From: Kiritimatiellia bacterium | Lineage (GTDB): Bacteria; Verrucomicrobiota; Kiritimatiellia; RFP12; UBA1067 | Direction: 5' to 3' | Assembly: GCA_017454745.1 (NCBI GenBank) | Contig: JAFTCL010000001.1 | Coordinates: 124,001 to 188,000 of the forward strand | DNA length: 64,000 nt | In this document: piece after piece, positions 35,025 through 44,293 of the stretch | How positions within the stretch are numbered: the first letter of the stretch is position 1 | How the letters are laid out: every line of letters begins with the position of its first letter | The notes under the pieces: generated by a model | The model's database searches: none | Told to the model about the DNA's origin: nothing | The model's input: only the letters and a program-made list of their open reading frames with translations | Translations under genes and position numbers: made by a program

Positions 35025-37550
35025 ATGATCCGGACATGGTGTTTGGCGATTGTTTTTTCGTTTGCGGTTTGGAATGCCGGGGTTGAGGAATTGCGCCTCC
35101 CCCGGCCCGGGGATTTTTTCGTTCCATCCCGTCGGGTGTCCGACTTTAAAACCGCCTACCGCGAAAACCCGGTCCGCGAAACACCAGCCGTGCCGCCGGA
35201 GCACCAGATTCTGCTGCGGTCGCGCCGAATCGTAACCCCCGACACACCTTCCCCGCTGAAGTTTCCGACCGCAAACCGGCCGGACCGAGACGGCGCGGTG
35301 CCGGTGATGGTGCAATTCCGAGAAGTGCCGGACGAGACGGCGCGGCAGACTGTAATCCGGTGCGGGGCGCGGATTACCGGTTACCTTCCACATCGCGCGC
35401 TGGTGGTTGCCGCCACCCCTAAAGCGTGCCGGCGGTTGGCCGCCAATCCGCAGGTCAGAGCATTGGAAGAGTTCCTTCCCTCGGACAAAATCCAACCCTT
35501 GCTGGCGGCAATGGCGGCGGAGTTTGACGACGAGGTGCCGGTGAAGGTGCGACGGGTCACGGCGGACGGGGAAGAGCCGGTGTGGCGCGGCACGGTTCGG
35601 CTTTCGGAGCTGGGAAAACTCGCGGCGGATTCCGAGGTGCGCTGGATTCAATACTGGGAACGTCCGAGACTCTTGACCGATTTGGCGCACAACCCCGGAC
35701 ACCTCAACACCAAGCCGGTCTGGAACGACTTGGGGCTGACCGGCAGCGGACAGTTGATCGGCCATTCCGACACCGGGATCGACACCGGTTCCACCGCCAC
35801 CCTGATGGCGGACTTTTCGGGACGGGTGTCCCGGATTGAGCGGATGTATTATGCCTCCACCGGTGCCGACACCGATGGCCACGGCACCCACACCGCCGGA
35901 CTGATCGTCGGCAACGGCACGCTGAGTTCTGGCAAATACCGCGGTGTCGCGTACGGTGCCAGCTTAATCCACCACGCTTTCCACGCCGATGAGGAAGGGT
36001 ACATTTACGGAATCCCTGAAGATGTGCGCGAGATGTTCCAAAAAGACTACCGTTACGGCGCCCGGTTGCATTCCGCCAGTTGGGGCGTGTCAACGGAATT
36101 CGGCGAATACGACATCTCGTCGCGCCAAGTGGACATCTATTGTTGGTCATACCCGAAGTTTCTCCCGGTATTCGCGGCCGGAAACTCCGGGGCCGACACC
36201 TCGCCGGGAAACGGGGTGATCGATGACAACAGCATCATGACCCCCGCCACCGCAAAAAACTGCGTAACCGTCGGGGCGGCGGAGAGCGACCGTCCACACG
36301 GCACCGGCGGTTACAGCAGTTACCGGTGGAGCATCTTCAGCTACACCAAACAGCCGCTGTCATACGACTACATTTCGGAATCCAAAGACGGGGTGCATCA
36401 AGGATTGGCCGCGTTTTCTTCGCGCGGGCCGACTCTGGACGGACGCATAAAACCCGACGTGGTCGCGCCGGGTACGGACATTATATCGACGCGATCCACC
36501 AAAGCGTCCGACACCTTGTGGGGAAAAGTCAACGACAACACCAACTATTTATTCTGCGGCGGGACCAGCATGGCCACGCCGCTGGCGGCGGGCGCCGCCG
36601 CGCTGTTGCGGGAATACGCGATCAACAAAACCGAGATCCGGTCGCCGAGCGCGGCATTGATAAAAGCCATGATGCTGGGCGGCGCGCGATCCCTGACACC
36701 GGGACAATACGGAACGGACAGCCAGCGCGAAATCCCCGAAATTTCCCCGAACAACGCCGAAGGCTGGGGACAGGTGGATTTGGGCGGCACACTCTGCCCC
36801 AGCAACCGCACGGTTTATCTGGCGGATATGATATCCGTTGTCCCCGCCAAGACCAACACCTACACGGTGACCGTGGCAGAACCCGGAACGCCGATTACCG
36901 CCGTGCTGGCGTGGATGGATTACCCGGCCGAAGAGGCCGCCGCGAAAGCGCTGGTCAACGATTACGACTTGCAGATGGTTACCCCCGGCGGCAATGTGGT
37001 TTATCCCAACGGACTAGACGCCCCGGACACCTTAAACACCGCCGAACGAATTACGCTGGGAACCGGGGAACCGGGGATCTACCAAGTGCGGATTATCGCC
37101 CGCGAAGTGGCATACTCCTCCAAATCGGGCGGCGCGGTTTCGCTCTACTTGAGCGTCCCTTCCGCAGCCGCCGCGACAGAAAGCGAGAACCTGACCACCA
37201 ACCACGCGGTGCCGCTTTCGTGGCTTGCCGCCAACGGCTACTCCGGCGATCTTGAAAGTGCGGTTTTTGCCGATGACGACGGCGACGGGTTGGCCGTCTG
37301 GGAAGAGTATTACGCCGGGACCGATCCGCGCGACGCGGAATCCGCATTGCGTTTTATTTCGTATCGGGACCAGACTTTGGTTTGGACCGGCGGAACCAAC
37401 CGGACCCAGCGCTTACAACATAGCGGACACCCCACCGGAACGTGGGAAACGGTGCAGACGTTTCTGCCGCCAACCGCCATTACCAACCGCTATCCAGCCC
37501 AGGAGGGCCAAACGAACGGGTTCTACCGGTTATCGGTGCCAATTCCTTAA
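35025..37550 (+). CDS. Secreted subtilisin-like serine protease (S8)
   Basis: An 841-residue protease. A signal peptide is followed by a propeptide-like region (about residues 90-220). The S8 triad is visible: Asp in HSDTGIDTG (near 251), His in DGHGTHTAG (near 291) and Ser in GGTSMATP (near 518). A P-domain-like beta-sandwich follows (from about 605), and a Ca-binding-type DDDGDGLAVWEEYYAG segment (near 755). The ATG at 35025 has only a weak ribosome site. It starts 85 bp after sodB. Confidence 0.88.
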   Translation: MIRTWCLAIVFSFAVWNAGVEELRLPRPGDFFVPSRRVSDFKTAYRENPVRETPAVPPEHQILLRSRRIVTPDTPSPLKFPTANRPDRDGAVPVMVQFREVPDETARQTVIRCGARITGYLPHRALVVAATPKACRRLAANPQVRALEEFLPSDKIQPLLAAMAAEFDDEVPVKVRRVTADGEEPVWRGTVRLSELGKLAADSEVRWIQYWERPRLLTDLAHNPGHLNTKPVWNDLGLTGSGQLIGHSDTGIDTGSTATLMADFSGRVSRIERMYYASTGADTDGHGTHTAGLIVGNGTLSSGKYRGVAYGASLIHHAFHADEEGYIYGIPEDVREMFQKDYRYGARLHSASWGVSTEFGEYDISSRQVDIYCWSYPKFLPVFAAGNSGADTSPGNGVIDDNSIMTPATAKNCVTVGAAESDRPHGTGGYSSYRWSIFSYTKQPLSYDYISESKDGVHQGLAAFSSRGPTLDGRIKPDVVAPGTDIISTRSTKASDTLWGKVNDNTNYLFCGGTSMATPLAAGAAALLREYAINKTEIRSPSAALIKAMMLGGARSLTPGQYGTDSQREIPEISPNNAEGWGQVDLGGTLCPSNRTVYLADMISVVPAKTNTYTVTVAEPGTPITAVLAWMDYPAEEAAAKALVNDYDLQMVTPGGNVVYPNGLDAPDTLNTAERITLGTGEPGIYQVRIIAREVAYSSKSGGAVSLYLSVPSAAAATESENLTTNHAVPLSWLAANGYSGDLESAVFADDDGDGLAVWEEYYAGTDPRDAESALRFISYRDQTLVWTGGTNRTQRLQHSGHPTGTWETVQTFLPPTAITNRYPAQEGQTNGFYRLSVPIP

Positions 37551-37617
37551 AAGACCCGAACCGCCCTCCGCCAGATTTTCCGGCCAAATAAAAAAGCGAT
37601 TATTTTTGATTTTCCGC

Positions 37618-37646
37618 TTGCATTGTTCCCACGATTATGGTACAGT
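37618..37646 (+). promoter_or_regulatory. Promoter of the tRNA cluster
   Basis: TTGCAT (37618-37623), 17 bp, TACAGT (37641-37646), with TGG before the -10. The first tRNA begins 26 bases past the -10. Confidence 0.7.
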
Positions 37647-37671
37647 TTCGCACGTTCTTTCGGGACAAAAG

Positions 37672-37747
37672 GCGAGCTTAGCTCAGTTGGTAGAGCGCCA
37701 CCTTGCCAAGGTGGTTGTCGAGGGTTCGAATCCCTTAGCTCGCTCCA
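37672..37747 (+). tRNA. tRNA-Gly (GCC), copy 1
   Basis: A 76-nt cloverleaf: acceptor GCGAGCT/AGCTCGC, loop TTGCCAA with anticodon GCC, GGTTCGAAT in the T-arm, U73, and encoded CCA. It is identical to the third tRNA. Confidence 0.96.
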
Positions 37748-37750
37748 TGT

Positions 37751-37826
37751 GGGGGTGTAGCTCAGTTGGTAGAGCAAGTGACTCTTAATCACTGGGTCCA
37801 GGGTTCGAGTCCCTGCACCCCTACCA
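37751..37826 (+). tRNA. tRNA-Lys (CUU)
   Basis: A 76-nt cloverleaf: acceptor GGGGGTG/CACCCCT, anticodon stem AGTGA/TCACT with loop CTCTTAA giving anticodon CUU (codon AAG), GGTTCGAGT T-arm, encoded CCA. It is 3 bp after the first tRNA-Gly. Confidence 0.94.
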
Positions 37827-37881
37827 TATATGTTCCGCAAGGCGGGTTAAGCCGGACGATGTCCGGCGTATGTTTTTCCGG

Positions 37882-37957
37882 GCGAGCTTAGCTCAGTTGG
37901 TAGAGCGCCACCTTGCCAAGGTGGTTGTCGAGGGTTCGAATCCCTTAGCTCGCTCCA
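37882..37957 (+). tRNA. tRNA-Gly (GCC), copy 2
   Basis: Identical in sequence to the tRNA at 37672-37747, including anticodon GCC and encoded CCA. It is separated from tRNA-Lys by 55 bp and is followed 25 bp later by the NusG-like gene. Confidence 0.96.
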
Positions 37958-37982
37958 TTCTTTTTTCGGTCGGGACTGCGAG

Positions 37983-38516
37983 ATGGCGTGGAAAGTGCTT
38001 TTTCTTAAACCTAGAACCGAAAAGAAAGTCGCCCAATACTGTGATGTCTATGACATCAGCTATTTTCTCCCGCTCTCCGAGGTCCGCCGCAAGATTCAAC
38101 GCCGCACGGTGTCAGTGCAATTTCCGCTGTTTCCCGGTTATCTGTTCGTGAACCTCAAACGGCCCGGACAGCGGCTGCAGTTGCTTGAAACCAACTGTCT
38201 GGCCGGCATTTTGGAGCCGGCCAGTTCAATGTCGCTGGCGAGGAGTCTGGTGATGGTGCGCCGGGCGCTGAAAGCCAAGCCGGATCTGGTGTCCGGCCCG
38301 CCACTGAAAAAGGGTGAACGGGTGGAGATCACCAGCGGTCCTTTCATGGGAATCATCGGGCTGGTGGAGGAAGTTCGCGGCAAGGGAAGCCAGCGAGTGG
38401 TGATTAACATCGAAATGATCGGACGGTCGGTGTCGGTACAGGCGGACGCGGCGGAACTGAAACGGGTTAAGACCGGCGAAAAAGGCGGCAAAGAAAGCGC
38501 GGCCCACGCTCCCTAA
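37983..38516 (+). CDS. NusG paralogue (RfaH/UpxY-like antiterminator)
   Basis: A 177-residue NusG-fold protein. The NGN domain has WKVLFLKPRTEKKVA at the start and FPLFPGYLFVNLKR near residue 45, like RfaH and UpxY-type specialised NusG proteins rather than housekeeping NusG. The KOW domain begins about residue 108 (KKGERVEITSGPFMGIIGLVEE). Such proteins help RNA polymerase through long surface-polysaccharide or similar operons. It lies directly behind the tRNAs with no secE or rplK. No clear ribosome site was found. Confidence 0.82.
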   Translation: MAWKVLFLKPRTEKKVAQYCDVYDISYFLPLSEVRRKIQRRTVSVQFPLFPGYLFVNLKRPGQRLQLLETNCLAGILEPASSMSLARSLVMVRRALKAKPDLVSGPPLKKGERVEITSGPFMGIIGLVEEVRGKGSQRVVINIEMIGRSVSVQADAAELKRVKTGEKGGKESAAHAP

Positions 38517-38549
38517 GTGAGAGCGATGGGAAAAGAGTAAGCCGTATTT

Positions 38550-39254
38550 TCAAGTCGACAACGCTTCAAAAATTTTTCGGGTCAGCTCGCTTGCCGTCCG
38601 ATGCGGCGAGACCGCAGGATCCGGCGGCGGCGGAAGAATCTCCGGCAACGCGGTCAACCGGTAACGAAGGCACCGCGAACCGACCTCCCAAACCGGTTGC
38701 CCCTTACCAAGCCGCCGTTCGTTCATTTCAATGCGCACCGGCAACACCGGGGCGCCGGTCCGGTACGCCAACTGGGCCGCGCCGCGCCTGAATTTACGGA
38801 ATCCGCCGCTCAATGGCGAACGCGAGCCTTCGGGGAAAATAACGACGTTGTATCCGGCCGCCAAAAGCGGGCGCGCCTGTTCGATAAGCGTTTCATCGTC
38901 AGGCAGAAACACCAAACGGACAATCTGTCGAACGGTAGGATTTTTGGTTAGCCCGCGTTTCGCCACTGAGAAAGATCCGGGGAACCCCACGGTCAACAGC
39001 ACCACATCCAGCAGCGAGGGATGGTTGGCAACTATTACCCGCCCCCGCACCGCCGGCAGGTTTGAATAATCCGCCTTGGCCAGCCCCAGAAACGCCATCG
39101 CCCACACAAGGAGTTGCCACATCCCGCGCACCGCGCCCAGCGCCGCTTGGGAATGAGGGCGCATCCACGGCAACACCAGATAGGAAAACAAGGTGCCCCC
39201 AATGCCGAAAAACAGCACCAGCAGCAACGTGGCGAACGAACGTAACAACCGCAT
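38550..39254 (-). CDS. plsC: 1-acyl-glycerol-3-phosphate acyltransferase (PlsC family)
   Basis: A 234-residue membrane acyltransferase. A hydrophobic N-terminus (about residues 5-30) precedes VIVANHPSLLDVV (the NHxxxxD motif, about 73-85) and VIFPEGSRSPLSGGF (near 138). These are the catalytic and glycerol-phosphate sites of PlsC, which makes phosphatidic acid. The exact acyl acceptor is inferred. Its promoter at 39290-39318 lies about 35 bases upstream. Confidence 0.85.
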   Translation of the reverse strand: MRLLRSFATLLLVLFFGIGGTLFSYLVLPWMRPHSQAALGAVRGMWQLLVWAMAFLGLAKADYSNLPAVRGRVIVANHPSLLDVVLLTVGFPGSFSVAKRGLTKNPTVRQIVRLVFLPDDETLIEQARPLLAAGYNVVIFPEGSRSPLSGGFRKFRRGAAQLAYRTGAPVLPVRIEMNERRLGKGQPVWEVGSRCLRYRLTALPEILPPPPDPAVSPHRTASELTRKIFEALST

Positions 39255-39289
39255 CAGCCAACCCCTTTCCTATTTAACCCGACAAACAA

Positions 39290-39318
39290 AATATACCATA
39301 TTAATGGCCCGCTGTCCA
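39290..39318 (-). promoter_or_regulatory. Promoter of plsC
   Basis: Minus strand: TGGACA (39313-39318), 17 bp, TATATT (39290-39295), preceded by TGG (extended -10). Confidence 0.65.
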
Positions 39319-39373
39319 TCCCGACTTCGACACTTTGCCAAGTCCGCGTTTTCCGCCACCCAGCTTTTTACGC

Positions 39374-39402
39374 TTGAAACCGTCGGTTGGAATTGGTATC
39401 AT
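39374..39402 (+). promoter_or_regulatory. Promoter of the Rpn-type nuclease gene
   Basis: TTGAAA (39374-39379), 17 bp, TATCAT (39397-39402), with TGG before the -10. The transcription start near 39409 lies before the ATG at 39460. Confidence 0.68.
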
Positions 39403-39459
39403 ACTTGCGTTTTTTCGTGTGGGGAAAGTGCATTCCCAAGCGTAAAGCCGGACAAACAA

Positions 39460-40401
39460 ATGGTAAAGTATCTCGATCCAAAGGCGGATTTGACATTCAA
39501 GAGGGTTTTCGGCGAGCATCCGAATCTCGTCGCGAGCCTCCTGAATTCTCTTTTGCCGTTGCCTGACGAGCAAGAGATAACCGATGTTGAGTACATGTCG
39601 CCGGAACTGCTGCCCCGAACGTCCCTTGAGAAGAACAGCATCGTCGATGTGTTCTGCAAGACGGGGGACGGACGCCGGTTCATTGTCGAGATGCAGATGT
39701 GCTGGACGGCGGCCTTCAAGAACAGGGTACTCTTCAACTCCGCTAAGGTGTACGTCGATCAGCTGGAGCGCGGTGATGAATATTCCGAGCTTCGTCCGGT
39801 CTATTCGCTCAACCTGGTGGACGCGGTCATGGAGAAGGATGTCCCTGAGTTCATCCACCACTACAAGGTGGTGCATGAGAAGTACACGAACAAGGTCATC
39901 AAGGGGCTTCACATCGTATTCGTCGAGTTACCGAAATTTAAGCCTCAAAGCATTGCGGAACGCAAGATGGCTGTGCTGTGGCTACGATTTCTCACCGAGA
40001 TTAACAACGCGACCGACAGCGTTCCGCCAGAACTGATGGAGTCCAAGGAGATTTCGCAGGCCGTCGAACTCGTAAAGACGGCGGCGTACAGCCAGGCGCA
40101 GCTGATGGGCTACGATCTCTTCTGGGATGCGGTGCGCGTACAGAAAGAAATAATGGCGGAACCTGAGCGTCGAAGCAAGATAGCGTTCAAGAAAGGCCTT
40201 GAAGAGGGCTTGGCGGAAGGCAGGGCGAAAGGCCTTGAAGAAGGTTTGGCAGAAGGCAAAGCAGAAGGCAGGGCGGAAGGATTGAGAGAGGGTAAAGAAA
40301 AACTTCTCCAAGCTGCCCGTAACCTGAAAGCCATGGGATTGACTGCAGAACAAATCGCGGCGGCAACCGGCCTGACCGCCGCAGAATTAGAAAAGCTTTG
40401 A
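39460..40401 (+). CDS. Rpn-family recombination-promoting nuclease/putative transposase
   Basis: A 313-residue PD-(D/E)XK-type protein. It starts MVKYLDPKADLTFKRVFGEH, typical of this family. SIVDVFCKTGDGRRFIVEMQM (about residues 60-80) has the catalytic Asp and the E-x-Q of the nuclease motif. The tail (about 245-285) has repeated EGLAEG-type units that look like coiled coil, also typical. Rpn proteins are related to transposases, often spread between genomes, and some act in phage defence. The upstream extension of the reading frame is rejected because the promoter lies inside it. Confidence 0.85.
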   Translation: MVKYLDPKADLTFKRVFGEHPNLVASLLNSLLPLPDEQEITDVEYMSPELLPRTSLEKNSIVDVFCKTGDGRRFIVEMQMCWTAAFKNRVLFNSAKVYVDQLERGDEYSELRPVYSLNLVDAVMEKDVPEFIHHYKVVHEKYTNKVIKGLHIVFVELPKFKPQSIAERKMAVLWLRFLTEINNATDSVPPELMESKEISQAVELVKTAAYSQAQLMGYDLFWDAVRVQKEIMAEPERRSKIAFKKGLEEGLAEGRAKGLEEGLAEGKAEGRAEGLREGKEKLLQAARNLKAMGLTAEQIAAATGLTAAELEKL

Positions 40402-40753
40402 ACCAATGACTACCGCCATCCATAACATCGCAGCATTTGCCAACAAGGTCCGGCGGACGGGCGCGGGAACGCGCTTGTGCGGGCTTCGCGTATTTATAGC
40501 CCCCCCCCCCACGCGCCCTTGAGGGACGCGATGTAGGGCCCGTGGCGCGGCATATACGCCGCGCTGGACGGCCATCCCCCAATCAGCCGTTTTTTAACGC
40601 CGGGCATTCGGCATCTTACGTAGGCATTTTATACCCGCCGCATCATTTCCATTTGAGACAAGGGACGAGAACTGGATTTCGTCTCTTGTCTCTTTGTTTA
40701 TCCGGAACAATGTGCGTGAAGCACTCTCACCAATCAATGAAAGGGACAAATCC
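40402..40753. other. Intergenic region with a C-tract and a terminator
   Basis: About 350 bp without a gene. It includes an uninterrupted run of about 11 C (40500-40510) and the hairpin at 40655-40700. An ATG upstream of 40754 at 40694 is in frame with the next gene but lies inside the terminator's tail, so it is not used. Confidence 0.6.
40655..40700 (+). terminator. Intrinsic terminator
   Basis: GAGACAAGGGACGA (40655-40668) pairs with TCGTCTCTTGTCTC (40679-40692) over 14 positions with one non-Watson-Crick (G-T) pair, around a 10-base loop, followed by TTTGTTTA. It would end the Rpn transcript or act as a leader hairpin for the next gene. Confidence 0.65.
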
Positions 40754-43378
40754 ATGACAACAAGAAAGGCGATTGAGAAAAAGAAGTTTTCTGAGAATCC
40801 GTATGTGCGGTTCGGCGTGGGAGTGACCGCAAAGGGGAAGATCGGTAGTTTTATTGTGCCGTTGGTAGTATTGATTCTGGCTGTTGGTACGATGCTGCCG
40901 CCGACGGTAAGGGCAGAGGCGAAGTCCGTGTCGCTTTCGTGCAGCGGATACACGGGCACATCAACACTGACGGACTTTCAGGCTCTTGTCAAGTTGTCCG
41001 ATGGCGCATACGGTTTCCATTATGCCGACTGTGTTTCCAGCGACGGTTCCGATATCTGGTTCACCGATTCCGACGGCAATCTGATTCCGCATGAGGTTGA
41101 TACGTGGAACGCCTCAGGCAATTCTTTCGTGTGGGTCAAAATCCCAAGCGTGAAACCCGTTGCTGAAGAGGCCTCCGAGATAACGATGCACTGGGGCGAG
41201 ACGCGGACTGCCGAACAGACTTGTACGGCGTCAGACACTTGGAACGGCTTTGTGGGTGTGTGGCACATGGGTATGGCGAGTGGCGCCGAAAACGAGCCGG
41301 ATGTTACCGGAAACGGGTTTGATGCGGTGCCGTCGGTTGTTTATGGAAACGGGAACGTTTCGCACATGGTGGCCGACCCTGATGGTGTGGTGGGCGGAAG
41401 CCGCGTTAATCAAGTGTCAACCGCTGATAATAACGCGAACGGATTAAAAGTGCCCGACTATTCCTCGGCGATAACTGATTTTGCCAGATTCTCGATTGGC
41501 GGGTGGTTTCGCGCAACCGGAACCGTTGGCTATTATTCCCGGCTGATCGCTCAACGGCATTATGCCGGCCCCCGAAATAATGATGTGGCTGGTTGGGAAG
41601 TGGAATTTGGTCCCAATACCGCTACTACTCTGAATACTGTCCGAGGGATGTCATCCCAACAACTGCCTCCGGTAGAAGTGCCTGACATCGTCAATAACTG
41701 GGATTATATTTACGTGACTTACAATGGTAGCATAGCTACTCTCTACGTGAATGGCGTGGCAGCAACCTCGGGTTCGATCGCCGCCTGTACCTTCAGCGAC
41801 TACGGTTTCATGATCGGCGCTCTGGGCGGGTATGGCATCGGCTGGTACGGTCGGTACGATGAGGTGCGGATGTACAATGGCGTCCATACGGCCGACCGCG
41901 TCAAGGCGGACTTTGACACAATGTCCAATCCTGACTCGTTTCTCATTTGTGTGCAGGATCCGTCTGTTATTGTCATGGCGACATGGAATGGCGGCGCGAA
42001 TGATGGATCCGTGGACAACGCCGCGAATTGGACGTGTCTGAACGGATTCGGTGATGTTGTGGAGAACGCATTGCCGACATCCGATTCGAAGGTGATTATC
42101 GAGGGGACATCAGTGAATCTGCAGCTTCCTGTCGATAAAACGTTGGAGAGCCAGTCCATAACTGTCCGTGACTGTATTCTCGGAGCAGACTGTGACTGGC
42201 GGGGGTTGCCCCCCAATACAAGCTTGCAGGGTACGGTCGATCTCGCAGGGCATAATCTGCATCTAAAAAAGCTTGTTGTTGGCGTGGGAACGGTTACTTC
42301 CACTGTGTCAGCGACGGATGAGAGCGCGAGCGAACTGCATGTGGATGTCGATCAGGGAGAGACTTGGTTGAATTACCAGCTCGTCCTGTCCGGAGCCGTG
42401 AAACTCGTCAAGGAAGGGGAAGGTACGTTCGGGGCTTGTAAAACCGACCAGTCATACGGTGGCGGAACTGAGGTGAAAGCCGGTACCCTTAAGATTGGGG
42501 TGAATGGCAATGCACATCCGCTCGGAGCGTACAATACCCGCGTGTTAATCAATACGAACGCCGTGATGGACGTGAGCGGAACGGGAAATTATAACAACCA
42601 CGAGTTCGTGCTTAATGGCGGAACATTGTGCAATACCGGCGCCGATGTGGGAAGCGGTTACGGTCAGTTCAAGACGATCCGTCTTTCGGCGGACTCGTAC
42701 TTCAACGCCAGAAGAAACTGGGGTTATGTCGGCAACGGATACGCGGCGACGGAACTCGACCTTGCCGGGAATTTGCTTGATGTGACGATCGCTTCGTCAC
42801 ATTTCTTTTACCTGATTAACACGGCCGTGTCCGCCGGACGGATACGGTTTCACGGTGAGGGTTCGCTTCAGACAGGTGACAGCGGAGCGGAGGGTTCGAA
42901 AGGTGAAAACAATGCGTCTCATACAGACTTTATCGTGGAATGCCCGCTAACTTTATATGCGCCGCTCACCGTGCATGACTATCATGCCAATTACGAGGGA
43001 ACATCCAATACCGGCACAGCCGTATTGAAGGTCTGTGGCACGTTCAAACCGTCCGCACATAACTGTTATTACGGTGCGACGATTACGGACGGCGCGACGA
43101 TTGACCTTTCAGCGAGGACGAGTCCGTTGGATGTGGTATCGTCATTCACAAGTGGTGACAACACGCTCAAATTCGCTGATGGCGCAACTGTGACGATAAA
43201 GATCGGGAAACGACAGCCTTCGGCGAAGGTGCCATTAATCTCATGGACAAATGAGACGAAGCCCGTTAACATTGGCAACATCACTTTTATCATGAGTGAT
43301 ATTCCGGGTAATTGGTATGTCGTCAAGAAGGAGGATGGCCTATACATCGATTCCGGAGGCATAATCTTTGTTCGCTGA
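40754..43378 (+). CDS. Large surface protein: DUF2341, LamG and beta-helix repeats
   Basis: An 874-residue exported protein. The first 35 residues are basic, then a signal-like segment (SFIVPLVVLILAVGTMLPP). A DUF2341-like domain (about residues 55-160, LSCSGYTGTSTLTDFQALVK) is followed by a LamG domain (about 185-410, FARFSIGGWFRATGTVGYY). Beta-helix-like repeats follow, with GGGTEVKAGTLKIG, a pattern of autotransporter-associated repeats. No C-terminal beta-barrel is seen. Likely a cell-surface or carbohydrate-binding protein. AAAGGGA precedes the ATG. Confidence 0.72.
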   Translation: MTTRKAIEKKKFSENPYVRFGVGVTAKGKIGSFIVPLVVLILAVGTMLPPTVRAEAKSVSLSCSGYTGTSTLTDFQALVKLSDGAYGFHYADCVSSDGSDIWFTDSDGNLIPHEVDTWNASGNSFVWVKIPSVKPVAEEASEITMHWGETRTAEQTCTASDTWNGFVGVWHMGMASGAENEPDVTGNGFDAVPSVVYGNGNVSHMVADPDGVVGGSRVNQVSTADNNANGLKVPDYSSAITDFARFSIGGWFRATGTVGYYSRLIAQRHYAGPRNNDVAGWEVEFGPNTATTLNTVRGMSSQQLPPVEVPDIVNNWDYIYVTYNGSIATLYVNGVAATSGSIAACTFSDYGFMIGALGGYGIGWYGRYDEVRMYNGVHTADRVKADFDTMSNPDSFLICVQDPSVIVMATWNGGANDGSVDNAANWTCLNGFGDVVENALPTSDSKVIIEGTSVNLQLPVDKTLESQSITVRDCILGADCDWRGLPPNTSLQGTVDLAGHNLHLKKLVVGVGTVTSTVSATDESASELHVDVDQGETWLNYQLVLSGAVKLVKEGEGTFGACKTDQSYGGGTEVKAGTLKIGVNGNAHPLGAYNTRVLINTNAVMDVSGTGNYNNHEFVLNGGTLCNTGADVGSGYGQFKTIRLSADSYFNARRNWGYVGNGYAATELDLAGNLLDVTIASSHFFYLINTAVSAGRIRFHGEGSLQTGDSGAEGSKGENNASHTDFIVECPLTLYAPLTVHDYHANYEGTSNTGTAVLKVCGTFKPSAHNCYYGATITDGATIDLSARTSPLDVVSSFTSGDNTLKFADGATVTIKIGKRQPSAKVPLISWTNETKPVNIGNITFIMSDIPGNWYVVKKEDGLYIDSGGIIFVR

Positions 43379-43391
43379 TCGGGGAAGCGCA

Positions 43392-44062
43392 ATGGGAAAC
43401 GCGGGAAGGATCCTTTTGGCCGGGCTGATGGGCGTCTGTTTCGGAGACGTGTTAGCGGCCCGGCCGGATTACGACAAACCGAACTATGATGTCGCGAAAA
43501 TCGCCCCGTATACGCTGGAGGATCCGCTGACCTTCTTGGATGGGACGAAGGTGACGTCTCCGGCGGATTGGCCGCGCCGCCGCCGGGAGATTCTGGAGAT
43601 CTTCGCGAAGTAGATGTTCGGACAGGAACCGCCCAGGCCTGAGGCGTTTGTTGCCGAGAAGCTGGAAGAGGGGGTGACGTTGGCGGGTTTCGGCATCCGC
43701 CGCCAGTACCGCACGTGATTCAAGCCCGACAATCCATTCCCCGCCGATTACGACACCCCTGTGTCGGCAGGGATCTCGCCTATGTCCGCCCCACGGAGGG
43801 ACACGGCTATTCGGCCCATGATTGGACCTGGCTGATGAATTTCTGCGACTCGCTTTTGCCGAAATACAACGGCAAGTTTGTCGCTATTTCCAACAGTCGT
43901 GTTCTCGGCGACTACGATGATTTCAACCATGGAGTGGACGCCACCCTTTCGGCAGGTTACGCTCCTGGATCGTTCATCGTACATTTTTGCGTTCCCCGCG
44001 AGAAAGAGATGCCTTGGATATGTCTTTCAAGCAGGACTGACTTCTCACACTCGATGATATGA
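43392..44062 (+). pseudogene. Decayed secreted esterase-like gene (CE15-like start) and fragment
   Basis: The first frame starts with a signal-like region and RPDYDKPNYDVAKIAPYTLE, then DWPRRRREILEIFAK, which resembles glucuronoyl esterases (CE15). A TAG at 43611 interrupts it between AK and MFGQEPPRPEAF, and a TGA follows after RRQYRT (43716). A different frame downstream carries a long open segment with HDWTWLMNFCDSLLP and FNHGVDATLSAGYAPG, whose family is not assigned. Two stops and a frame change mean no full product. Recoding of the stops is possible but unlikely. Confidence 0.7.
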
Positions 44063-44193
44063 GCGCAATCAGCACAGAGTACCCGAATGTAGTTCGCGAG
44101 ATCATAACGTATGTGAACGTGGCTTCGCATGAGGCCTGGGTTCACCTATTCGCCAAATCTTCAAATAGGAACCAGAATTCTTGTGCAATTAAG

Positions 44194-44226
44194 TTCACCT
44201 AATAGTCAAAAATCCATTTAGGTGAA
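44194..44226. repeat. Inverted repeat TTCACCTAA
   Basis: TTCACCTAA (44194-44202) and TTAGGTGAA (44218-44226) are perfect 9-bp arms around a 15-base loop. A third copy of the arm core, TTCACCTA, lies at 44141-44148. There is no T-tract, so it is an operator or an element boundary rather than a terminator. About 230 bp between 44063 and 44293 hold no other supported feature. Confidence 0.55.
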
Positions 44227-44293
44227 CCTGTTGCGATAGACATAAGAAACAGTTAATGATACAATATCTTTTGTTCTTGAAGAAAGGACTCTT

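Noticed and set aside
40151..40300. Repeated GAAGG-like DNA inside the Rpn gene
   Set aside because: It encodes the family's usual EGLAEG-type coiled-coil tail, not a mobile or CRISPR repeat.
43392..43716. Possible stop-codon readthrough or recoding at TAG and TGA in the esterase-like gene
   Set aside because: Both stops are used normally elsewhere in the window and a frame change follows, so decay explains it better.
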